Shown piece after piece: positions 1-8,405 of a DNA stretch of 64,000 nucleotides. Where the stretch lies: positions 124,001 to 188,000 of the forward strand of contig NZ_LVWA01000010.1 in assembly GCF_001907195.1 (NCBI RefSeq), read 5' to 3'. A model generated the notes under the pieces. The model was not told where the DNA came from and searched no databases. It was given only the letters and a program-made list of their open reading frames with translations. The stretch comes from Pontibacter flavimaris (GTDB lineage Bacteria > Bacteroidota > Bacteroidia > Cytophagales > Hymenobacteraceae). Numbering within the stretch: the first letter of the stretch is position 1; every line of letters starts with the position of its first letter. A program made the position numbers and the translations under genes.

Positions 1-6
1 ACATAT

Positions 7-40
7 AGATTGCCCGCCGGTTTGGCCGTGCGGGCAATCT
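7..40 (+). terminator. Hairpin at the left edge, probable terminator of an upstream gene
   Basis: An 11-bp perfect stem (7-17 with 30-40) encloses a 12-base loop. The downstream T content is weak, so termination is inferred. It lies before the preferred start of the DUF368 gene, which argues against starting that gene at 10. Confidence 0.45.
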
Positions 41-84
41 GTGTCTTAGAGGAAGCTACACCAGGTATAGAAGTACCAGTTCTT

Positions 85-1038
85 ATGAGAAGAAGATCGC
101 TGAAAGAGTATTTACTGCTGTTCTCCAAGGGTATGAGCATGGGCGCCGCCGATGTGGTGCCTGGCGTGTCAGGAGGCACCATTGCCTTCATCACCGGCAT
201 CTACGAGGAACTGCTGGACTCCATTCGCTCTGTGAACGGGCAGGCCGTAAAGCTGCTGCTGCGTTTCGACCTGAAGGGGGTCTGGAAGCACATCAACGGG
301 AACTTCCTGGTGGTGCTGCTGGCGGGAATCGGCCTGTCTATCGTTTCCCTCTCGCGGTTGATCTTATACTTGCTGGAGTTTCACGCGGAGATGCTGTGGG
401 CCTTCTTCTTTGGGCTGATCGTGGCATCTGCCGTAGTGGTGGCCAAGAAGATCACCCGCTGGACCCCGGGCGTTATCTTGGCGGGATTGCTAGGGGCCGC
501 CATCGCCTTTTATATAACGGTGGCTACCCCCGCGCAGACTCCCGACGACTACTGGTTCATCTTTCTCTCCGGTGCCATTGCCATCTGTGCCATGATCCTG
601 CCGGGCATCTCCGGGAGCTTTATACTGGTGCTGCTGGCCAAGTATGAATTCATTATGCTGGCGCTTAAGGATCTGAAGCTAAGCATTATCCTCACGTTCG
701 GGGTTGGGTGCTTAACCGGTATCCTCGCCTTCTCGCATGTGCTTAACTGGATGCTCAAGAAATACCACAACGTTACGGTGGCGCTGCTCACGGGCTTCAT
801 GATTGGCTCTCTGAACAAAGTATGGCCCTGGAAACAAACGCTTGAGACCTACACCGACCGCCATGGCGAGGTGAAGCCGCTGGTGCAGGAGAACGTGCTG
901 CCGGGCAGTTACGAGGCCCTCACCGGCCATGACCCATACTTGTTCTATGGCACTTTGCTGGCCATCTTCGGCTTCCTGGTGGTATACTTGCTGGACCGCT
1001 ACTCCGACAACACCGCCACTCAGCAGGTGCGGGTATAA
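85..1038 (+). CDS. popT: DUF368 membrane protein, undecaprenyl-phosphate translocase (PopT-like)
   Basis: A 317-residue polytopic inner-membrane protein. I chose the ATG at 85 because the protein then begins MRRRSLKEYL and runs into the DUF368 signature GMSMGAADVVPGVSGGT near residues 16-32; the longer reading from 10 passes through a hairpin. A second related segment, ICAMILPGISGSFIL, lies near residue 172, giving the internal pseudo-repeat typical of the family. DUF368 proteins (PopT) are known to recycle undecaprenyl phosphate across the inner membrane for cell-wall and surface-glycan synthesis. I see hydrophobic helices throughout. The specific function is by family; substrate and direction are not visible in the sequence. 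aroE follows 18 bases later, so the two may be co-transcribed. Confidence 0.85.
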   Translation: MRRRSLKEYLLLFSKGMSMGAADVVPGVSGGTIAFITGIYEELLDSIRSVNGQAVKLLLRFDLKGVWKHINGNFLVVLLAGIGLSIVSLSRLILYLLEFHAEMLWAFFFGLIVASAVVVAKKITRWTPGVILAGLLGAAIAFYITVATPAQTPDDYWFIFLSGAIAICAMILPGISGSFILVLLAKYEFIMLALKDLKLSIILTFGVGCLTGILAFSHVLNWMLKKYHNVTVALLTGFMIGSLNKVWPWKQTLETYTDRHGEVKPLVQENVLPGSYEALTGHDPYLFYGTLLAIFGFLVVYLLDRYSDNTATQQVRV

Positions 1039-1056
1039 ATCACACCTATAAACGCT

Positions 1057-1791
1057 ATGCGCAAATTCGGGCTCATCGGTAAAAAGCTTGGCCACTCCTT
1101 CTCTAAAAAATTCTTTACAGAGAAGTATGAGCGCGAAGGCATCACCGACGCCGTTTACGGGCTCTACGAGCTGCCTGGGGTGGAGGAGCTCCCGGAACTG
1201 CTGCGGCAGGAGCCGGAGCTGGCGGGCCTGAACGTGACCGTGCCCTACAAGGAGCAGGTAATCCCCTTGCTGGATGAGCTGGACGAGGCGGCTGCCGCCA
1301 TCGGAGCCGTGAACACGATCAAGGTAAGCGACGGGCGCACCAAGGGGTATAATACAGACTATATCGGCTTCAGGAGCTCGCTGGAGGAGTTTTACCCGGA
1401 GCAGGAGCGGGGTCAGGCGCTGGTGCTGGGCACAGGCGGAGCAGCCAAGGCCGTATGGGCCGCGCTGGACGCGCTGCGCATCCCGTACCTGCGCGTTTCC
1501 AGGACAGAGGCGGAGGGGCAGCTGAGCTACGCGCAGCTAACGGCAGAGCTACTGGCTAAGTATAACCTCATCATCAACACCACGCCGCTAGGTATGTACC
1601 CCCATGTGCAGGAGCTGCCGCCGCTGCCGTACGAGCACATAACCGGCGGGCACTATTGCTACGATTTGGTGTACAATCCAATCCAAACGCTTTTTCTGCA
1701 GCGTTGCGCCGCACAGGGGGCCAAGACACTAAACGGCTTGCCCATGCTGCACTTACAGGCCGAAGCCGCCTGGGATATCTGGAATGCTTAA
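1057..1791 (+). CDS. aroE: Shikimate dehydrogenase
   Basis: A 244-residue cytosolic enzyme that reduces 3-dehydroshikimate to shikimate with NADPH, the fourth step of chorismate and aromatic amino-acid synthesis. The N-terminal substrate domain carries the GLIGKKLGHSFSKKF motif (serines that bind shikimate) and NVTVPYK, with the catalytic lysine near residue 64. An ALVLGTGGAAKAV loop near residues 122-134 is the nucleotide-binding motif, and NTTPLGM and GLPMLHLQ follow. The length is slightly short (E. coli AroE is about 272) but usual for Bacteroidota. It lies 18 bases after the DUF368 gene. Confidence 0.95.
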   Translation: MRKFGLIGKKLGHSFSKKFFTEKYEREGITDAVYGLYELPGVEELPELLRQEPELAGLNVTVPYKEQVIPLLDELDEAAAAIGAVNTIKVSDGRTKGYNTDYIGFRSSLEEFYPEQERGQALVLGTGGAAKAVWAALDALRIPYLRVSRTEAEGQLSYAQLTAELLAKYNLIINTTPLGMYPHVQELPPLPYEHITGGHYCYDLVYNPIQTLFLQRCAAQGAKTLNGLPMLHLQAEAAWDIWNA

Positions 1792-1894
1792 TATTTGATA
1801 TTGCAATCGACGGAGGTATAAAAAAGGTCGGAACAGTGCAACTTTACCCGGTGTTATATGCGTTTAAGTACTACGAGCACTTAAACCCTACTGC

Positions 1895-2281
1895 ATGACG
1901 CAACTATACACCCTAAAACAAAAAGCACATTCGTTCCACACTGATATCTACGCCCTGTACCTGGCCTACCGCGACAGCCGCGTGAGGTGGTATGTACGGG
2001 TGCTGCTGGCGGTTTCCATCGCCTACGCCGTTAGCCCGATTGACCTGCTGCCCGACCTGGTTCCGGTTTTCGGGTACCTGGATGATGTGGTGATCGTGGC
2101 GCTGGGCTTGTCGGTTTCGTACAGGCTGCTGCCCAGGGCGGTGCTGCAGGAGGCAAGGCTGCAGGCGTATGAGGAAATGGGACAGTCCGTTTTGGCCATC
2201 AAGGCCATTAGCTATGCCTGGGTATTGCTGCTGACATTGTTCGGCATACTTTTTTACAAGTTCCTGCATCTGCCCTACTAA
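1895..2281 (+). CDS. YkvA/DUF1232 family small membrane protein
   Basis: A 128-residue protein. The central segment RVRWYVRVLLAVSIAYAVSPIDLLPDLVPVFGYLDDV, seen at about residues 29-65, is the DUF1232 signature (SPIDLLPDxxPxxGxxDD). The C-terminal 20 residues form a second hydrophobic helix. DUF1232 proteins have no established reaction. It is about 100 bases after aroE on the same strand and is followed by a strong terminator, so it may be the last gene of the transcript. Confidence 0.8.
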   Translation: MTQLYTLKQKAHSFHTDIYALYLAYRDSRVRWYVRVLLAVSIAYAVSPIDLLPDLVPVFGYLDDVVIVALGLSVSYRLLPRAVLQEARLQAYEEMGQSVLAIKAISYAWVLLLTLFGILFYKFLHLPY

Positions 2282-2350
2282 GGTATATAAGATCTTTTGA
2301 GCGAGGTTTAAGATGATTTACAACTACTGAAAAGCTTGCTGCGAAAGAAG

Positions 2351-2374
2351 AAAGCCTCCTGCCCGGGAGGCTTT
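2351..2374 (+). terminator. Rho-independent terminator after the YkvA-like gene
   Basis: A 9-bp perfect stem (AAAGCCTCC with GGAGGCTTT) and a 6-base loop are followed by ACTTTTTT. It ends the aroE-side transcript. The rest of the 427-base gap (2282-2708) holds no convincing gene; it carries several ATACTT/AAGTAT words (for example near 2392, 2414, 2448 and 2485) and presumably the sigma-factor promoter, which I could not place. Confidence 0.85.
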
Positions 2375-2708
2375 ACTTTTTTAGAGGGTTCATACTTTGT
2401 GTGAGTCGTGAGGCCCTCATACTTTCTGCTTCCGGCAACTGTCGTTTATACTTCTCTTCGTATACCTGCGGATATTCCCCTCCCAAAGTATAAATCTATC
2501 TCTGCATTAGCTGGTACTTAAATCAGTAAACTTTAAAATAATCATAGCAGGGGCAGCTGTTGCGGCACTGTTATTTTCCTATCTTTAACCCACAGAAGCG
2601 GGTCTTTCCCAGAGGCTTGCCCCATCCCTGAAAATAATTTTCACCTGCTTGCAACCTTACGCGCCTGGCAGGAATCATAGTATAAAACAAACGTAAAGCA
2701 GGCTGCAT

Positions 2709-3287
2709 TTGAAGCTTTTTACCAAACCAAAGTCAGACGAGGAGAGGCTCATAGAAGGGTGCATCGCGGGCAAGCGCGACATGCAGCGCCTGCTCTATGA
2801 CCTGTACTCTAAAAAGATGATGGTAGTCTGCCTGCGTTACGCCCCCACAACCTTCGAAGCCGAGGATATCATGCAGGATGCCTTCATCAAGGTGTTCAAC
2901 CATATCCAAAACTTCAAAAAGGATTGCCCGCTGGAGTTCTGGATCCGCCGCATTATGGTGAACACCGCCCTGAAGCACCTGCGCAGCAAGCAACTGCTCA
3001 CCGTGTCGCACGAGGCGGAGGAGGTGGCCAACATCAGTTCCGGGGATATGAACCTGAGCGGCTATACCATGGACGAGCTCCTGGGCATGATCCAGAGCCT
3101 GGCGCCCCGCTACCGGATGGTGTTCAACCTCTACGCCATAGAGGGCTACAACCACAAGGAGATCGGCGAGATGCTGGGCATATCGGAGGGGACCTCAAAA
3201 TCGCAATATTCACGCGCCAGGGCCATACTGCAAAGTATGCTGCTGCGCCAGGAAGAAAAACTAAAGGAACATGTCATCAGCAACTAA
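2709..3287 (+). CDS. ECF-type RNA polymerase sigma factor
   Basis: A 192-residue sigma factor. Region 2 (about residues 25-90) includes EDIMQDAFIKVFNHIQNF and the WIRRIMVNTAL segment. Region 4 (about 125-185) includes RMVFNLYAIEGYNHKEIGEMLGISEGTSKSQYSRAR, a helix-turn-helix that reads the -35 element. The start is the TTG at 2709, giving MKLFTKPKSDEERL; no upstream in-frame ATG fits. Its 3' end overlaps by 17 bases a gene for a membrane-anchored protein with an N-terminal anti-sigma-like segment, so the sigma factor is probably held at the membrane by that partner. It resembles the Bacteroidota sigma factors paired with envelope-spanning regulators. Target genes are unknown. Confidence 0.88.
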   Translation: MKLFTKPKSDEERLIEGCIAGKRDMQRLLYDLYSKKMMVVCLRYAPTTFEAEDIMQDAFIKVFNHIQNFKKDCPLEFWIRRIMVNTALKHLRSKQLLTVSHEAEEVANISSGDMNLSGYTMDELLGMIQSLAPRYRMVFNLYAIEGYNHKEIGEMLGISEGTSKSQYSRARAILQSMLLRQEEKLKEHVISN

Positions 3288-4953
3288 CCATAATCGCGGA
3301 GGGTTGGAGGAAGAGTTCCGCCACCGCATGCAGGACGCTGAGGCTTCTCCGTCCGCAGACCTTTGGGCCCGCATAGACCACAGCCTGACCGTGCAGGAAA
3401 ACGGGCAGTATAAGCGGGGCATGCTGTTTTACCGGCAGCTGGCGGCCGCCTGTATCACGCTGCTGCTGGTAGCGGGCGGTTTTGCCGCTTACTATTTCGG
3501 TGGGCCTGCCGTGGCGCCCGTGGCCCGGGTAGGGCAGCCAAGCGAAACCATCGCCGCCGTACAACCCGCCGCGGAAGAAGCCGCTGTGTCCGAGGAGGCC
3601 ATTGCCGCCGCCATGCAGCAGGCAGTGCAGGAGCCAGCACCACTAGAACCCGGAGCATCCCGCCAAAGTATGGCTAAGGTCGCAAAAGCGGGCAAAGAGC
3701 CGGTGGCTGCAAGTATAAAACCAGCGGCCGCTACCAACCCTACTGCCGTTGCCGCCACTACAGCCGCCACCCCTGACCCCAGTGCCTGGCATAGCGTGCC
3801 GGCCGGCAAGTATCATGCTGCTGCACAAAGCTACACCGGCGGCCGTGAAAGTATAAATGCCCGGAGCATGTTCTCCAGGCTGGAAAGTATGAGCCGGGCG
3901 TTTACAGAACGCCCCACCGGTACTTCCGGTTTTGCTGCTGCCGGCGCGCCTGCCCTTGCCGGGGCGTCACAGGAGGTTCCGGAGGATTTCAGGACATTGA
4001 ACGAAATTGTGATGAGCCGCATGAAGCAGCTGAAGGCAGAGCAGGAGGCGGTGCAGCAGAAGTATAAAGCAGAGAAAAAAGCACTGGCTGCCGCTACCAC
4101 TGCCGACACGGAACAAGAGAATACCTCCGCCGGAAGGTGGTCTTTGGGTATGGCCTACGCGCCAAGCTACTTCGAGCAAAACATCGGCATCCCATCCCAG
4201 ATGATGGGGCCCATGAACAGCTTCGCTTCGTTCGCCCCCGCCACCGCCATGCAGCAGTCGGCCCGCATGATGGACGAAGCCCGCGAGGAGCATGAGGAGG
4301 AGGTAGAGCCGGGCTTCTCATTCGGGATAGAGGCCAAGGCGGGCTTCAGGCTGGGCAGAAAATGGAAATTACTGAGTGGCCTGGGCTTTACGCAGAACAC
4401 CGCCCGCTCCAAATCCAGCTACGTGATACAGCAATTCTGGCGCAAGCCAGGCACAGGGAAAACGGAATCGCCGGGAGCCTCCACGATCTTCGTGCCGTCG
4501 CTCAGCAGCAACTTCGCCTCCGACTCGCTCAGCGTAGCCAAAACCAATGAGTTTAACGTGCTGTACCGCTACCGCCACCTCACCGTACCGGTGGGCGTGC
4601 AGTACGAGGGCAACCTGGGCAAAGACTGGTTCTGGTTTGCCGGTGGTGGCGTGGCAGCCAACATCCTGCTCCAGACGTCCATACTTGCCTCCTCGGCCGA
4701 GGTGCGCGACACGGACTACGAGCTCAGCGACGACAACTCCCCGTTCCGTAAGCTGCAGTGGTCTGGCAACGTGACTGCCGGTGTGGGCAAGCGCCTTTCC
4801 AACAACCTGTCCATCGCCATTGGGCCGGAGTACAGGGGCTACTTCGATACCATGCTTTCCTCGCCGGAGAAGGCGCAGGCGCCGCAGGGCAAGCCCTACA
4901 CCATGGGCATCAACATGGCCCTGAACTACGACCTGGGGCCGGGCCGCAGATAG
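3271..4953 (+). CDS. Putative dual-membrane-spanning anti-sigma factor with outer-membrane beta-barrel
   Basis: A 560-residue protein. Residues 1-53 are polar and contain an EEEFRHRMQDAEASPSADLW segment like the short cytosolic anti-sigma region of Bacteroidota sigma partners. A hydrophobic helix follows at about 54-77. Residues 78 to about 285 are Ala/Pro/Gln-rich and look disordered. From about 288 to the end come alternating aromatic/polar strands (WSLGMAYAPSYFEQN, GFSFGIEAKAGFRLG, LTVPVGVQYEGNLG, LSIAIGPEYRGYFD) typical of an outer-membrane barrel of the OMP_b-brl type. The layout fits the Dma class known from Bacteroides, which link the two membranes and control an ECF sigma factor. The 17-base overlap with the sigma gene supports coupling. 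That it binds this sigma factor is inferred. Confidence 0.75.
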   Translation: MSSATNHNRGGLEEEFRHRMQDAEASPSADLWARIDHSLTVQENGQYKRGMLFYRQLAAACITLLLVAGGFAAYYFGGPAVAPVARVGQPSETIAAVQPAAEEAAVSEEAIAAAMQQAVQEPAPLEPGASRQSMAKVAKAGKEPVAASIKPAAATNPTAVAATTAATPDPSAWHSVPAGKYHAAAQSYTGGRESINARSMFSRLESMSRAFTERPTGTSGFAAAGAPALAGASQEVPEDFRTLNEIVMSRMKQLKAEQEAVQQKYKAEKKALAAATTADTEQENTSAGRWSLGMAYAPSYFEQNIGIPSQMMGPMNSFASFAPATAMQQSARMMDEAREEHEEEVEPGFSFGIEAKAGFRLGRKWKLLSGLGFTQNTARSKSSYVIQQFWRKPGTGKTESPGASTIFVPSLSSNFASDSLSVAKTNEFNVLYRYRHLTVPVGVQYEGNLGKDWFWFAGGGVAANILLQTSILASSAEVRDTDYELSDDNSPFRKLQWSGNVTAGVGKRLSNNLSIAIGPEYRGYFDTMLSSPEKAQAPQGKPYTMGINMALNYDLGPGRR

Positions 4954-5033
4954 ACGATTATTTTTCGGGGAGCTTGCAACGCGCAGGTATACGTTGGGGT
5001 CATAAAGGTGTAGAAGACAAAAGCCTGCTGCCT

Positions 5034-5138
5034 ATGAAACCACTGCTGAACCTGATGGAGCTTTGCGCCTTCGCGGCGCGCGAAAACCTGTACGGGTGGT
5101 ACCTGCTGCTGGCGCTGCTGCTCTTCGCCATACTTTAA
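5034..5138 (+). CDS. Possible 34-residue membrane peptide
   Basis: A short reading frame starting MKPLLNLMELC and ending in one hydrophobic helix (WYLLLALLLFAIL) immediately before the stop. It lies 80 bases after the barrel gene on the same strand. A single helix after a short amphipathic start is plausible for a small membrane protein, but there is no family match I recognise and it could be chance. Confidence 0.25.
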   Translation: MKPLLNLMELCAFAARENLYGWYLLLALLLFAIL

Positions 5139-5226
5139 TTCGGTGCTATCTTCTAAGCTATGAACAGAGCCTGCCGCTGCCAGGCAGTCCAGTATACGTT
5201 TGTCCATTCCCATTCCTAAGCTAACT

Positions 5227-5607
5227 ATGAAAACCCTGGGCTGCATCACCATACTCTACCTCTGCCTTGCCCTGCTGGCTTCGGGCTGTGCCAAAACGGC
5301 ACCCGTGCCAGCCTGTACCACGGCAGAGGTAGTAGCCCAGGACTGCCAACCCGGCTGGTTTATACTTAAGCTGGAGGATGACTCGGAGGAGATAGCCGGC
5401 AAGAGCGGTGCTTATGTGGGGCAGTTGCACGGTGGCTTCGTTACCACCCATAACCTGCCTGAACAGTACCGGGAGGCAGGCGCAAAGGTAAGCCTTCGGA
5501 TGGTCCTGGACGGCTCAAACGGCCCCCGTTGCACCGCCAACTACATGATGTATCCCGCCGTGAAGGTGGTGGAGGTATGCACGGAGCCGGAGCGCACACA
5601 TCGATAA
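5227..5607 (+). CDS. Small hypothetical lipoprotein
   Basis: A 126-residue protein from the ATG at 5227, preferred over an upstream in-frame ATG at 5200 because it gives a clean lipoprotein signal: MKTLG, a hydrophobic core and the lipobox LLASGC, with the cysteine at residue 20. Four further cysteines (in PACTT, QDCQP, PRCTA, EVCTE) suggest disulfides in the mature protein. It has a beta-rich pattern but no family that I recognise. It is followed by a terminator at 5660, and nothing in the context reveals its role. Confidence 0.7.
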   Translation: MKTLGCITILYLCLALLASGCAKTAPVPACTTAEVVAQDCQPGWFILKLEDDSEEIAGKSGAYVGQLHGGFVTTHNLPEQYREAGAKVSLRMVLDGSNGPRCTANYMMYPAVKVVEVCTEPERTHR

Positions 5608-5659
5608 AAGTGAATTGTTAAGTGTAATGTGATTGATTAACTAAGGTGAGCGAATACAG

Positions 5660-5680
5660 AAGGCCTGCATGGCGGGTCTT
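5660..5680 (+). terminator. Terminator after the small lipoprotein gene
   Basis: A 9-bp stem with two G-T pairs (5660-5668 with 5672-5680) and a 3-base loop, followed by TTGTTTG. The remainder of the gap to 5940 shows only a candidate -7 element. Confidence 0.6.
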
Positions 5681-5794
5681 TTGTTTGCCTCACGTACTGG
5701 TGCAGGCTATACTCCATGCCCTGCACGGTGCAATAATCTGAAGTGTTTGCAGTTTACAGAAGGTAATATCTTTCTGTTGAAGAAAATATAGTGT

Positions 5795-5802
5795 TATATT
5801 TG
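5795..5802 (+). promoter_or_regulatory. Candidate -7 element for the DUF4270/Kelch pair
   Basis: TATATTTG matches the Bacteroidota TAnnTTTG consensus and lies about 140 bases before the DUF4270 start. The -33 match is poor (TTG at 5777 gives a spacer of only 15), so the call rests on one element. Confidence 0.4.
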
Positions 5803-5940
5803 AGGCTGAATAAATTGTGGCTTTGTGGCTATAATTTAGTAAGGAATCTATACACGATGTTTCTCTTCAAATCCGGGTGAGGCAAGCTTGTAAGCGCCAC
5901 TGCGGTAGATTGAGGAAAACCTGTTTTTCACGGCCATTAT

Positions 5941-7335
5941 ATGTTATTTCCCGCAACGAAATCCCTCTTGAAGAAAAAGTTTAATTACCTGTTTTACTGC
6001 CTGGGTGCAGTCCTGCTGCTGTCCTCCTGCGAGGACCCGAACGAACTGGGCCTGGCGCTGGTAGAGGACAACGTGTCCGGCACCTTTACGGATACGCTGA
6101 CCATCAACCTGTCCACGGTGATGGTGGACTCCATTGCCACCTCCGGAACTGGAAACATGGTGGCGGGGCAGTACACCACGCCGCAATCCGGCACCCTGCA
6201 TGCCGCTTCCTACTTCCAGGTAGGTCCCGGAGGTTCGCTGGCCGCGCCGGCAGCCGAAGCCACCTACGACTCTCTGAAGCTGTTCTTGCCTACATCAGGA
6301 TATTATTATGGTGATACCACGCAGGCTGTAACGCTCAGCATACACGAGGTTACCTCTACGCTTTCGACACGTGCGTTGCCGCCAACCATCCCGAACGAGG
6401 ATCCGAACTCATACTTTTACCAGAACCCCGCGCTTTACAACAAAACCAACGTAGCGGTGAAACCGGAGCCGATTGGAACGCATACTTTTGCGCCAAGACC
6501 GGTAAGAAAAGACACGCTGGCCATAGACCTGAGCGATGAGTTGGGCCAGCAGTGGTTCGACCTGCAAAAGGCCGGTGATGAAAAGCTGAAGGACAATGCC
6601 AACTTTGCCGCCTACTTTAAGGGCCTGGGCCTTACGGCCACCAGCGGAAACGCCGTGCTCGGCTTTCCGGCCGCGGGTGCTGTGGTAACCCTGTACTACT
6701 CCGAGCCATCTGCCTCGGGCGGAGCCAGAACAGTTAAAATGTATACTTTCCCGCTGATCAACCCAAGCCTGCAGTTCAACAAGTTTGAGGGCGATTTCAC
6801 GGGCTCCCCGCTGGATGGCCTGCAGGAAAGCGGTGAGCTGCCCACCAGCATCACCAACGACATCAGCGTGGCGCAGGCAGGCACTGGCCTGATGATCAAA
6901 CTGGAGATTCCATACCTGGAGAAACTGAAAGAGAAAGTGAAGCCGGAGTTCATCAACAAGGTGACGCTGGTGGTGGAGCCATTCAGAGGCGCTACAACGG
7001 TATATCCTTTCCCGGCGCCGCCTATCGGGCTGTACGAAACCGGCATGAGTGGTTTGCTCTACTCGCCGCTGGTGACGGAGTATAACCCGGACGGCCTTCC
7101 GCTTGCTTCGAACTTCATCAAGTCCAGCGAGACGGCGACAGACGGCCGCTACGAGTTTTCCATCACGGAGTTCCTGATCAACAAACTGAAGAACGATTAC
7201 CGCACCAACCTGCCGCTCTACCTGGCACCAACTGCATCGGAATTCAAGAATGGGGCCAGCCGCCTGGTGGTAGGCGCTCAGAACAAGGATATCAAGAATG
7301 TACGCCTCCGCATCTACTATACTACTATCCAATAA
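5941..7335 (+). CDS. DUF4270 lipoprotein
   Basis: A 464-residue exported protein. The N-terminus is basic (KSLLKKKFN), then a hydrophobic core and lipobox LLSSC with the cysteine at about residue 30, followed by the acidic EDPNELG typical of DUF4270. The opening segment LALVEDNVSGTFTDTLTINLSTVMVDSIATSGTGNMVAGQY is diagnostic for this Bacteroidota family (quoted here only by its position, residues 38-80). The family has no assigned biochemical function; members are envelope beta-rich proteins often found near Kelch-repeat genes, as here: the next gene starts 9 bases later. The acidic residue after the cysteine suggests surface export. Confidence 0.85.
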   Translation: MLFPATKSLLKKKFNYLFYCLGAVLLLSSCEDPNELGLALVEDNVSGTFTDTLTINLSTVMVDSIATSGTGNMVAGQYTTPQSGTLHAASYFQVGPGGSLAAPAAEATYDSLKLFLPTSGYYYGDTTQAVTLSIHEVTSTLSTRALPPTIPNEDPNSYFYQNPALYNKTNVAVKPEPIGTHTFAPRPVRKDTLAIDLSDELGQQWFDLQKAGDEKLKDNANFAAYFKGLGLTATSGNAVLGFPAAGAVVTLYYSEPSASGGARTVKMYTFPLINPSLQFNKFEGDFTGSPLDGLQESGELPTSITNDISVAQAGTGLMIKLEIPYLEKLKEKVKPEFINKVTLVVEPFRGATTVYPFPAPPIGLYETGMSGLLYSPLVTEYNPDGLPLASNFIKSSETATDGRYEFSITEFLINKLKNDYRTNLPLYLAPTASEFKNGASRLVVGAQNKDIKNVRLRIYYTTIQ

Positions 7336-7344
7336 CCTACTACT

Positions 7345-8349
7345 ATGAAAAATCCCTTTAAAAACACACGCCTGTTTATGATGGTGGCCTTGCTGCTGTC
7401 GGTGGGCATGCTTTCCTCCTGCGATAGCGACAGTGACGACGAAGTGCTGCTGGGAGAATGGCAGAAGCAGTCTGATTTTGCCGGTGTGGCCCGCAGTGGC
7501 GCAGTAAACTTCGTGATAGACGGTAAAGCCTATGTTGGCACCGGCCACGATGGCTCCAGGCGCCTGAGTGACTTCTGGATGTTTGACCCTGCCATGAATA
7601 ATTGGGTAAGAAAGGCGGACTTCCCGGGGGCAGCTCGCAGCGCTGCGGTCGGCTTTACGGCCAATGGCAAGGGCTACATCGGCACCGGTTACGACGGCAC
7701 CGATTACCTGAAGGATTTCTATGAGTATGACCCTGCCGCGAATACCTGGACACAGATCGAGGATTTTCCGGCCACGGCGCGTTACGGGGCTATTTCGATG
7801 TCTTTCGACAACGCGGGTTACATAGGCGCGGGCTTTGACGGCAACTACCAGAAAGACTTCTGGAAGTATGACCCGGCATCCGCCACCTGGTCGGAGCAGA
7901 TTGGCCTGATCGGAGCCAAGCGCGTGAATGGTTTTACGTTCATGGTGAACGGCAAGGGCTATGTAGGAGGCGGCCAGAACAACAACGTGTACCAGACCGA
8001 CCTGCTGGAGTTTGACCCGGCCACCGGCCAGTGGAAAGAGCTGAAGACCCTAGCGGAAGAGCAGCGCCCGGATAAGGTTTTCCCGGGGCCGCGCTCCTAT
8101 GCCACTACCTTCACCATCCACAACAATGCGTACCTGGTGGGAGGCACCAACGGCGCTCCGCTGAATGACGTCTGGAAATTTGACCCGGCCACCGACACCT
8201 GGACGAAGCTTGGTGATTTTAAGGGAGGAATGCGACAGGCAGCCATTGGGTTTGGCGTAGGCGAGTTCGGTTACATCGGCCTCGGCAACAGCGGCGCCCA
8301 GCGTTTCGACGACCTGTGGCAGCTGAACCCAACGGTGGCAAACGAATAG
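7345..8349 (+). CDS. Kelch-repeat beta-propeller lipoprotein
   Basis: A 334-residue protein with a lipobox (MLSSC, cysteine at about residue 26) followed by an acidic run DSDSDDEV. At least five Kelch blades are visible by the recurring pattern of a Gly-rich turn (VNFVIDGKAYVGTGHDG, FTANGKGYIGTGYDG, MSFDNAGYIGAGFDG, FMVNGKGYVGGGQNN, FTIHNNAYLVGGTNG) followed by DFWxFDPATxxW. Such propellers bind partner proteins or glycans; no catalytic residues are visible. It lies 9 bases after the DUF4270 gene and is closed by a strong terminator, so the two form one transcript and may form one surface complex (inferred). Confidence 0.88.
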   Translation: MKNPFKNTRLFMMVALLLSVGMLSSCDSDSDDEVLLGEWQKQSDFAGVARSGAVNFVIDGKAYVGTGHDGSRRLSDFWMFDPAMNNWVRKADFPGAARSAAVGFTANGKGYIGTGYDGTDYLKDFYEYDPAANTWTQIEDFPATARYGAISMSFDNAGYIGAGFDGNYQKDFWKYDPASATWSEQIGLIGAKRVNGFTFMVNGKGYVGGGQNNNVYQTDLLEFDPATGQWKELKTLAEEQRPDKVFPGPRSYATTFTIHNNAYLVGGTNGAPLNDVWKFDPATDTWTKLGDFKGGMRQAAIGFGVGEFGYIGLGNSGAQRFDDLWQLNPTVANE

Positions 8350-8373
8350 CAGCTAACGCACACAAGAAGCAGA

Positions 8374-8400
8374 ACAGCCCGGCCAGCAAAGCCGGGCTGT
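8374..8400 (+). terminator. Terminator of the DUF4270-Kelch operon
   Basis: A perfect 10-bp stem ACAGCCCGGC/GCCGGGCTGT with a 7-base loop, followed by TTTTTT. Confidence 0.93.
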
Positions 8401-8405
8401 TTTTT

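Noticed and set aside
10-84. N-terminal extension of the DUF368 protein
   Set aside because: The stretch passes through a perfect hairpin and the added residues do not fit the family; the ATG at 85 gives the normal start.
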